This document shows, piece after piece, positions 7,901 to 12,855 of a stretch of DNA of 12,855 nt (position 1 is the first letter of the stretch; each line of letters starts with the position of its first letter). Origin of the DNA: Candidatus Omnitrophota bacterium (GTDB lineage: Bacteria > Omnitrophota > Gorgyraeia > 2-01-FULL-45-10); the NCBI GenBank assembly GCA_003140915.1, contig PLLI01000014.1:315-13169 (forward strand), written 5' to 3'. Below the pieces are notes generated by a model that saw only the letters and a program-made list of their open reading frames with translations, was not told the DNA's origin and did no database searches. A program made the translations under genes and the position numbers.

Positions 7901-10900
7901 AAAAGAGAGGAGAAATGGCTTGGACGGATAGGGGATACACTTCAGTGGGGCTCTGCCGATAATCCGACAACAGAATTTACCTATTATCCTACCGGTAACG
8001 TTGAAACGGTCAAAGACGCTCGCGGCAATACCACTATCACCGCATATGACCCGACAAAGACTTTTCCGATAACTATTCAAAATGTGCTCGGCCATACACA
8101 GCAGTTTACCTATAATAAAGCAACAGGCAAAATTCTAACCTCTACGGATCCAGATAGTCAGGTAACAACCTCACAGTATGACACTTTCGGCAGGCTGTAT
8201 CATGTTATGGGGCCGGGTAACATTTCGGAAGTGACATACGTGTATGATTTGATTTCGAGGCCGGTCAAGATGACTTCGACAACCAAGGTGGCCGACGGAA
8301 AATATGCGAAGGCATTCAGTTTCGTCGACGGTCTTGGCCGGCAGATCCTATCGCGCGTCGAGGCGGAATATCAGGGCGTAGCAAAACATATTGTGTCTGG
8401 TGAAATGCAATATAATTCACGCGGCCAGGTTATAAAGAAGTATTTGCCTAACTATATCAATGTGCCGACCCCGAACGATGCCTACATACCGCCACAAAAT
8501 TCGACCCCATGTGTTAGCTATGAATATGACGCAATGGGCAGGCTTGTCAAGACGATCCGGCCTGACAATAAGGTAAGCTATACCATTTATGGCATAAATA
8601 CAATAGAAGCGATAAATGAAAATGGTCAGCACATCAGGCAGACAAAAGATGCTTATGGGAGGGCAGTGGAAGCTGAAGAAGACACAGGCGACCTGACGGA
8701 CTATGTCTATGACACTCTCGGTAATCTTACTGACACCTACGATAGTTCAAACCCGCGCAATCACGTCCATATGGATTATGATACGCTTGGCCGCAAGATA
8801 TCAATGACCGACCCTGACATGGGTGGGTTTGCGGGAAAATCATGGCAATATTATTATGATAAAGTCGGGAATCTCGTTACTCAGATAGACGCTAAAGGAC
8901 AAAGTATAACTTTTCAATACGACGCTATTAATCGCCTTCAATCCAAATCAACGAGCGTAACTTATGCCTATGACGATTCGGCTAAATCAAATTGTATTGG
9001 CCGTCTATCTCGTGTTACAGATTCAAGCGGCTCAACGGAGTTCTTTTACGATATTCTCGGCCGTGAAATCAAAACTACGAAAACCATAATCACTTCCTCT
9101 TATACAATAGAACGCACTTATGATTCACTCGACAGGCTAGTTACTGTAAAATATCCTGATAATTCCGTCGTTACCTATACCTATAACAAACAGGGCGGGA
9201 TTTCTACGGTTACAGGCGACCAGGGTACTGCTTATGTCTCCTCAGTCAATTACAATGCGAACGGCCAGATAGAACATATAGCGTATGGCAATGGCACATC
9301 CACAGATTATACGTATGATCCTTGTAATTTCCGGCTAAATCAACTGAAGACTTCCGATCCGCAAAAAGCAGCAATTCAAAATCTGTCTTATAATTTCGAT
9401 CCTATCGGAAATGTTACTTCAATTCAAGATAGTGTTAATAGTAATACCCAGTCATTCCAATATGATAATTTGAATCGCTTGACAGAATCTACAGGCAATA
9501 GTTACGGGCAGATAAATTATTCTTATAATTCCATAGGTAATCTTCTTATGAAGGGTTCTATAACTATGGAGTATGGTGTTACTGCAGGCCCGCATGCGGT
9601 CACCGCTTACACGTCAAGTGGCGTGAGAAAAACCATATCTTACGACTATAACGGTAATATGCTCACGAAGGGTAGCAATGCTTTTGCATACGATGTAGAG
9701 AATAGGTTAAAAGACGTGATGGTCGCGAAGGGCGGAGTGCCATTTGATCTTTCTTTAAATCTAACTGCGGGTTGGAACTTCTTCTCGCTTCCTGGATTTG
9801 TTCCTAACACAAACAACAAAATAAAGGATATCCTGTCTTCCATCAATGGTAAATATGATCAGGTTTCGACGTATGATTCGACTCAGGGCAAATGGATTCA
9901 TTATGTAGGCGATACTAAGTTTAGCCAGTTTGATACGTTCGATATCGGCAAAGGCTATCTTATTTATATAACAGCACCGTGCACGCTGACTTTAAGCGGC
10001 TCATTCCCAGCGACAAGTCAGGCGAATCAATTAAAAGCAGGCTGGAACCTTGTTGCTGCGCCTACGAATTCCACCATTGACCCTTCACGGGCATTTCAAG
10101 GCATAACCTATGACTCTATTGCAGTATATAACGGCACAGGATATACCTACAATCCGGCAACTCTTCAAAAGGGCAACGCTTACTGGATTCATGTTGCTAT
10201 TGACCAGACTTGGTCGGTGCCATTATCGCAGGTAGAAACTAAATATACCTATGATGGCGATGGAGGCAGAGTCTTGCGCCAGGAGAACAACGAAATTACA
10301 GTCTATATCGGTTCCTCCTATGAATCTGTAGGACCTGCAGGCCAATTACCTGATAAAATTACAAAGCATATCTTTATGGGCTCGACCCGCATCTGCTCCG
10401 TCGAACACCTCCGAGGTGGGACCAGTTTAAGTAATCCCTCCTCGGAGGTGGAACACGTCTATTACTACCATCAGGACCATATTGGTTCATCCAACGTTAT
10501 TACTGATGAGACTGGGGTCGTTGTAAATATTCTTGAATATACACCTTTCGGCGAAGTATCTCGCAGTACTGGCAACTACTCGACAGATAAGCGGTTTACT
10601 GGTAAAATATGGGACGAATCATCTGCTCTTTACTATTACGGGGCACGTTATTACGACCCCGAGCTTGGGCATTTTATAACTGCCGATCCTACTATTCAGC
10701 ATCCTTTCGATCCGCAGGATTTAAATCGCTACAGCTATTGTAGAAATAATCCGATCAATTACATTGATCCGACTGGGTTGAGTTGGTGGAGTAGTTTCTG
10801 GAAATGGTTGAGTGGCGGAATCGGCGCTATCATTGCAGCTGTTGTTATTATGGCTGTAACATTGGTTGCCGCAGTTGCTACTGGCGGAGCAGCCCTCACA

Positions 10901-11680
10901 AATCCATTCTTCTGGGCATTCGCAGGTGAAATATCAGGAGCCATCAGTGGTGCTACTACGGCAGCTATAACAGGGGGTGATATAGGTAGTGGGATGCTTA
11001 CAGGCACAGTGGCAGGCGGTATTACGGGTGGTATATTAGGCCCGCCTGGGGGAGCAGGGGCAAGTTATGTTCAGACTGGCATAAACGATGCGATGAGGTG
11101 GTCGATTAACGCAGTAGGAGACGCAACAGCTAAAATAGCCGCTTACTCTATTACCACATCAGGTGTCGGGGCAGGGGCGGCTATTACATCAGGATGGGTG
11201 AAATCAGCAACAAATAGAGAGAATATTGCTAGTGCATATGAACAACAAATTAGAGCATTACGTACGGATTCTTTAGTAAGGCCAGATAAAATAAAAGTAC
11301 CGGTTAGTTCGAGATATTTAACCTCTGGATCGTTTGGCCCTAAACACAGTTTCATAGAAGAATCTAACCCACCATGGGAAATGGGACCTTCTAACGGAAA
11401 AATCGCTACATCCGACACTGTTAGTGACTTATCAAATTGGGGAACTTACAGAGCAACAGCAAGTGCTATTTCATCAGGTGCTACAAGTAGTGTTACCGTT
11501 GAAGTCAGTGCGTCTGGCTTAAAAGAAGCCACGGCAATATATGGGCATTTCTGGAACGGACAACCATATATTGCCACGAATCATAATAGCAATTATGCAG
11601 TAAACAGCGTTATCTATGGAGCTGGTGGCGATGTTTCTGGTGATTTAGGATGGGCTCCAGGATTTCCTGATCAACCGTAA
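4913..11680 (+). CDS. Giant exported Tc/RHS polymorphic toxin with FG-GAP, TcdB mid/N-like and RHS core domains
   Basis: 2255 residues. A signal peptide ends near VFA28/M. Residues 30-85 carry two SANY/FKV motifs. Ig-like domains follow at 85-188, a tandem pair at 189-269 and 270-352, and one at 353-446. Six FG-GAP repeats (DFNGDGxxD) start at 463, 517, 578, 633, 682 and 739. A TcdB mid/N-like region at about 768-845 has LLVGIDNGIGGTTTITY and REFRGFG. About 17 RHS/YD repeats run to about 1785, interrupted at about 1608-1772 by a GWNL-type domain. The RHS core at 1850-1956 (YYYHQDHIGSSNVITD, RYYDPELGHFITADP) ends in DPTGL, the usual self-cleavage point. The tip, 1957-2255, has a hydrophobic helix at 1970-1990, Gly/Ala-rich segments and an unrecognised end. 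In Tc and RHS toxins the cocoon encloses the tip; the target here is unknown. A 48-base palindromic insertion sits at 1831-1848. Confidence 0.9.
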   Translation: MAILKRLLSGLLIVAHIALVTPLSEVFAMESANFKVNQNAVSSGGGNNAGATTVIPYSNAAESAIGNAESANYKVSLGYINAVASNPPIFRSLIPDANMRIVWDKEQPCPVLISLDTFFLSPDSSPLTYQVEGNSNIAVVIDPHSHIASFTQVTGFSGSELVRFVATDANLNSTKSNFVALVVKGQGNNRPIIYPINDITVKENELVQVTPTVFDPDGNVLTVTYTSPLDDTGKWQTTYNDAGTYKVTATVSDGTLKASATLNVIVKNVNRPPAIDPIPNITVNEGDLVKLNVVAHDPDGDNVIISYPAPLDADGGWQTTYKDAGTYNFTVTASDSDLSTTSNVKVIVNPVNAPPLVQLYADKTSPAANETFTVYLLAQDPNGDQLKLTLKMDGSAISGCDNILLDGQAFSKNISIANIGSHTIDAVVTEVGVSGSPNTATDSLKINVDENSSSDAYFPTSGDFNGDGLADLGYYNRALGIWKVQLSNGDGTFGPVEYWISSGFGNNDSYCYPITNDFNGDGRTDAAFVRVPTSNGAGAYIMLALSTGTGFDAQTTNWRSTSAGNLQNDWHYATFTGDFNGDGVTDVGQIRVDSNTSLYVGLTGANLAVSTMENWIKDGSHTSISDFMPIVADFNGDGLTDLCLFNKSAGRWAVTLSKGDRFGDTMDWLTGFGANNDPILGDFNCDGLTDIGYMVAENGQWSIKYAISDGTKFNLNNGQPYNYQTGIPDSVTGTFITGDFNGDGLFDVAVFDKSTHEWTVKLHHSKYPDLLVGIDNGIGGTTTITYKDSAAYENNGTNGLPALPFSIRVVSTVTQSDGLGSSYTTNYFYRDGFFDTTQREFRGFGYVKVIDAEGSYKETYFNQDDIYKGRPSKEVVRDKYEKIYSQVSYDWRDQKLFSDTVDYPYLFEKTSTAYDPNTGASKSSKTTFTYDDYGNAINVKNWGFLDVTGDEQEAHVTYYYDIAKWILSKPQESDIKDVAGNIVASTKYEYYPDGGLKREEKWLGRIGDTLQWGSADNPTTEFTYYPTGNVETVKDARGNTTITAYDPTKTFPITIQNVLGHTQQFTYNKATGKILTSTDPDSQVTTSQYDTFGRLYHVMGPGNISEVTYVYDLISRPVKMTSTTKVADGKYAKAFSFVDGLGRQILSRVEAEYQGVAKHIVSGEMQYNSRGQVIKKYLPNYINVPTPNDAYIPPQNSTPCVSYEYDAMGRLVKTIRPDNKVSYTIYGINTIEAINENGQHIRQTKDAYGRAVEAEEDTGDLTDYVYDTLGNLTDTYDSSNPRNHVHMDYDTLGRKISMTDPDMGGFAGKSWQYYYDKVGNLVTQIDAKGQSITFQYDAINRLQSKSTSVTYAYDDSAKSNCIGRLSRVTDSSGSTEFFYDILGREIKTTKTIITSSYTIERTYDSLDRLVTVKYPDNSVVTYTYNKQGGISTVTGDQGTAYVSSVNYNANGQIEHIAYGNGTSTDYTYDPCNFRLNQLKTSDPQKAAIQNLSYNFDPIGNVTSIQDSVNSNTQSFQYDNLNRLTESTGNSYGQINYSYNSIGNLLMKGSITMEYGVTAGPHAVTAYTSSGVRKTISYDYNGNMLTKGSNAFAYDVENRLKDVMVAKGGVPFDLSLNLTAGWNFFSLPGFVPNTNNKIKDILSSINGKYDQVSTYDSTQGKWIHYVGDTKFSQFDTFDIGKGYLIYITAPCTLTLSGSFPATSQANQLKAGWNLVAAPTNSTIDPSRAFQGITYDSIAVYNGTGYTYNPATLQKGNAYWIHVAIDQTWSVPLSQVETKYTYDGDGGRVLRQENNEITVYIGSSYESVGPAGQLPDKITKHIFMGSTRICSVEHLRGGTSLSNPSSEVEHVYYYHQDHIGSSNVITDETGVVVNILEYTPFGEVSRSTGNYSTDKRFTGKIWDESSALYYYGARYYDPELGHFITADPTIQHPFDPQDLNRYSYCRNNPINYIDPTGLSWWSSFWKWLSGGIGAIIAAVVIMAVTLVAAVATGGAALTNPFFWAFAGEISGAISGATTAAITGGDIGSGMLTGTVAGGITGGILGPPGGAGASYVQTGINDAMRWSINAVGDATAKIAAYSITTSGVGAGAAITSGWVKSATNRENIASAYEQQIRALRTDSLVRPDKIKVPVSSRYLTSGSFGPKHSFIEESNPPWEMGPSNGKIATSDTVSDLSNWGTYRATASAISSGATSSVTVEVSASGLKEATAIYGHFWNGQPYIATNHNSNYAVNSVIYGAGGDVSGDLGWAPGFPDQP
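5477..5968 (+). repeat. Tandem Ig-like repeat pair inside the RHS gene
   Basis: Two consecutive units of about 81 and 83 codons (5477-5719 and 5720-5968) share the order NRP-x-I, P-I-x-D/N-I-T-V-x-E, DPDG and W-Q-T-T-Y-x-D-A-G-T-Y. They form Ig/cadherin-like beta domains and probably arose by duplication. Similarity is visible at the DNA level around the WQTTY segment. Confidence 0.75.
6299..7156 (+). repeat. Six FG-GAP/VCBS-type repeats inside the RHS gene
   Basis: DFNGDG-type calcium-binding loops occur at residues 463, 517, 578, 633, 682 and 739 of the protein, spaced 49-61 residues apart. Each carries the DxNxDGxxD pattern, with a Cys replacing the Gly in the fifth. Such repeats fold as blades of a beta-propeller, and six are visible. 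Confidence 0.85.
9719..10231 (+). other. GWNL-type domain inserted in an RHS repeat
   Basis: Residues about 1603-1773 interrupt a normal RHS repeat between YDVENRLKDV and YTYDGDGGRVLR. The insert contains two related halves: LTAGWNFFSLPG...GKYDQVSTYDS...W...GKGYLIYI and LKAGWNLVAAPT...YDSIAVYNG...GNAYWIHV. I recognise this as a recurrent beta-rich domain of secreted bacterial proteins but cannot name a function. It reads as an accessory domain in a loop of the RHS shell. Confidence 0.65.
10403..10456. repeat. REP-like palindromic insertion flanked by GAACAC direct repeats
   Basis: The arms CACCTCCGAGG (10406-10416) and CCTCGGAGGTG (10440-10450) pair over 11 bases. After a T-T mismatch, GGGA (10418-10421) pairs with TCCC (10435-10438), leaving a 13-base loop. 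The direct repeats GAACAC lie at 10403-10408 and 10451-10456, 48 bases apart. Deleting one 48-base unit gives SVEHVYYYHQDHIGSS, the ordinary RHS sequence. The insertion adds 16 codons without breaking the frame. No second copy was noticed in this window. Confidence 0.8.
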
Positions 11681-11696
11681 AATAATAGGATGATAT

Positions 11697-12062
11697 ATGA
11701 AGAAAATGCCCATCATTTTTGTATTATTGGCTTTGTGTTTTACTATAATATTTTTCTCGAAAGGAGTAACAATGGGAAATGAGAATTTTGAAAAACAGAT
11801 TAGTGAAAAATCTAAAGAAATTAATATAAAAGATGGATTAACCAAAGAACAGGCGATAATCATTGCTCAGAATGAACTGTTAAAAAGTAACAATAGAAAT
11901 AGTTATGAGGTGACTATGCCCATCGTTAACTATGATGAAAAAAATAAAACATGGGGAATCGAATTTAAACCAAAAAATAATTTTAAGAACGATATTTATT
12001 GGGGTGTATTGATTAACGAAAAAACCGGCGAAGTATATAGTGGGTCCCTTAAAGATTTATAA
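11697..12062 (+). CDS. Small exported or membrane-anchored protein, candidate immunity protein
   Basis: This 121-residue protein begins 16 bases after the RHS toxin. The ATG at 11697 has AGGA at 11687-11690. The first 20 or so residues (MKKMPIIFVLLALCFTIIFF) are a signal peptide or anchor, and no proper lipobox precedes C14. The rest is a small polar domain: GLTKEQAIIIAQNELLK, TMPIVNYDEKNKTWGIEF and VLINEKTGEVYSGSL. The pattern resembles PepSY-like or NTF2-like small domains, but I do not assign a family. Its place directly after a toxin tip is what immunity genes show in polymorphic toxin loci. Base composition is strikingly AT-rich (about 31% G+C in bases 11821-11940, counted by eye), as expected for exchangeable tip/immunity cassettes. 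A second start at 11772 is possible. Confidence 0.65.
   Translation: MKKMPIIFVLLALCFTIIFFSKGVTMGNENFEKQISEKSKEINIKDGLTKEQAIIIAQNELLKSNNRNSYEVTMPIVNYDEKNKTWGIEFKPKNNFKNDIYWGVLINEKTGEVYSGSLKDL
11761..11766 (+). promoter_or_regulatory. Strong internal ribosome-binding site within the candidate immunity gene
   Basis: AAGGAG lies five bases before an in-frame ATG at 11772. It is stronger than the site serving the ATG at 11697. Initiation here would give a 96-residue product (MGNENFEK...) without the signal peptide. Confidence 0.5.
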
Positions 12063-12150
12063 TAAGTCATTTTTAATGAGAGATACTAGACACTTTACGC
12101 AACTATTTGGTATTTAGTAAATTATAAAAGTAATGCAAATAGATTTTATT

Positions 12151-12155
12151 GAGGG
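12151..12155 (+). promoter_or_regulatory. Ribosome-binding site that fixes the transposase start
   Basis: GAGGG lies four bases before the ATG at 12160. The upstream in-frame ATG at 12133 has no such site and adds residues (MQIDFIEGG) not typical of the family, so 12160 is preferred. Confidence 0.65.
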
Positions 12156-12159
12156 CGGT

Positions 12160-12852
12160 ATGCCGGGAACAGCACGAAAACACCAGCTTCAAGGATCGCT
12201 TATTTATCATGTTATAAACCGCGGTAACAGGCGCGATGAGATATTCCATTATCCGGAAGATTACAAATATTTCATCAGGCTGCTATCAGATTACAGCGAT
12301 AAATTCGAAGCTCTGTTATACCATTGGGTCGTTATGCCAAACCACTATCATCTCTTGCTTGAAATAGAATATCCAGAGAAATTGTCTAAGATGATGGCAG
12401 GAATTGCGAGGTCATACGTGCATTATTATCAAAAGAACTATAACGTGGGCGGGCACATATGGCAGGGCAGGTTTAAGTCACAGCCGGTCGAGAAGGAAGC
12501 GTACCTATTAAGATGCGGCAGATACATCGAAAGAAACCCTGTTGAAGCAAAGATGGTCGATTTGGCAGAAGAGTATGTATACTCAAGCGCTGGTTTCTAT
12601 GTATGTGGCAAGCCCGGCAGCTTAACGACAGAAAATCCAGCATTTGAATCTTTTGGTAACGATTTGACCAATCGACGGAAGAAATATGCTGAATTTTTGA
12701 AGACATTCGACGAGGAAGGGAAAATTTTATTCAAGGATGAAGAATCGCCTGTGGGTAGCGATATATTTAAATCAAAGCTAATTTATAGACAAAGCAGGTT
12801 TATGCCGAGGCGAAAAGGCAGGATTAGAGAACAAGTAGCATTAAGTGTGTAA
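12160..12852 (+). CDS. REP-associated tyrosine transposase (RAYT, Y1/HUH family)
   Basis: This 230-residue single-strand DNA transposase is of the IS200-like/Y1 superfamily. The metal-binding HUH motif is H62-Y-H64 in VVMPNHYHLLLE. The probable nucleophile is Y122 in GRYIERNPVEA, and WQGRF at 101-105 and the start PGTARKHQLQGSLIYHVINRG are typical of RAYTs. These proteins cut and rejoin short GC-rich palindromes (REP elements) dispersed in the host genome, and are usually single-copy and not flanked by IS ends. The last residues (RRKGRIREQ) resemble a basic C-terminal tail. The 97-base gap before it (12063-12159) is AT-rich, with no convincing promoter, terminator hairpin or REP copy. The sequence ends three bases after the stop, so right-flanking repeats cannot be examined. 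A REP-like palindrome occurs 1.7 kb upstream inside the RHS gene. Confidence 0.9.
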   Translation: MPGTARKHQLQGSLIYHVINRGNRRDEIFHYPEDYKYFIRLLSDYSDKFEALLYHWVVMPNHYHLLLEIEYPEKLSKMMAGIARSYVHYYQKNYNVGGHIWQGRFKSQPVEKEAYLLRCGRYIERNPVEAKMVDLAEEYVYSSAGFYVCGKPGSLTTENPAFESFGNDLTNRRKKYAEFLKTFDEEGKILFKDEESPVGSDIFKSKLIYRQSRFMPRRKGRIREQVALSV

Positions 12853-12855
12853 CTT

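Noticed and set aside
10403..10456. Rho-independent terminator inside the RHS gene
   Set aside because: The hairpin has no following T run, sits inside a continuous reading frame and has a 13-base loop; a REP-like insertion explains the direct repeats better.
12087..12128. Possible promoter for the transposase (TAGACA, TATTTA or TATAAA)
   Set aside because: The boxes match consensus poorly and the better TATAAA has no -35 at an acceptable distance; AT-rich DNA produces such matches by chance.
12160..12852. Complete insertion sequence
   Set aside because: The protein is of the RAYT type, which normally lacks IS ends, and no terminal structures are visible to the left; the right flank is cut off by the window.
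1..12855. CRISPR array, tRNA, rRNA or integrase attachment site
   Set aside because: No regularly spaced short repeats, no cloverleaf-like or rRNA-like sequence and no integrase gene were seen.

Overview
The window looks like a Gram-negative-type bacterial chromosome with intermediate G+C and Shine-Dalgarno-led genes. It encodes a large Sec-exported surface or secreted toxin operon. The signal peptides, the long multidomain secreted proteins and the style of the SpvB-like protein recall uncultivated lineages such as Omnitrophota. That placement is an inference from style only, and no marker gene is present.

Left edge, minus strand (1-830): a short regulatory operon. An XRE-HTH/cupin regulator is followed, with 9 bases between stop and start, by a response-regulator receiver domain that runs off the window. 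Bases 831-993 are a compact divergent control region. It holds two textbook promoters (TTGACA-N17-TATACT), one on each strand, and two matching 15-base inverted repeats (TTGAT-N5-RTCAA) placed to control one or both.

Plus strand (994-12062): one apparent operon with gaps of 15, 2 and 16 bases. Gene 1 is a secreted protein with an IPT/TIG fold interrupted by a dockerin pair, a PF10091 (GH144-type) glucanase-like module and C-terminal Ig/fn3-like domains. Gene 2 is an exported SpvB-type domain broken by a frameshift near 4566-4581. Gene 3 is a 2255-residue exported giant with Ig-like repeats, six FG-GAP repeats, a TcdB mid/N-like region, about 17 RHS/YD repeats, an RHS core ending in DPTGL and a 299-residue C-terminal tip of unknown function. 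Gene 4 is a small AT-rich gene right behind the tip and is the natural immunity-protein candidate. Together genes 2 and 3 contain the domain series of a Tc-toxin B/C (SpvB-RHS) polypeptide, but split after the SpvB domain, each part with its own signal peptide.

Right edge (12160-12852): a REP-associated tyrosine (HUH) transposase. The most striking detail is inside the RHS gene. At 10403-10456 a GC-rich imperfect palindrome of exactly 48 bases (16 codons) is flanked by a GAACAC duplication. Removing it restores a canonical RHS sequence (SVEHVYYYH), so it looks like an in-frame REP-like insertion into a toxin gene, 1.7 kb from a RAYT transposase gene.
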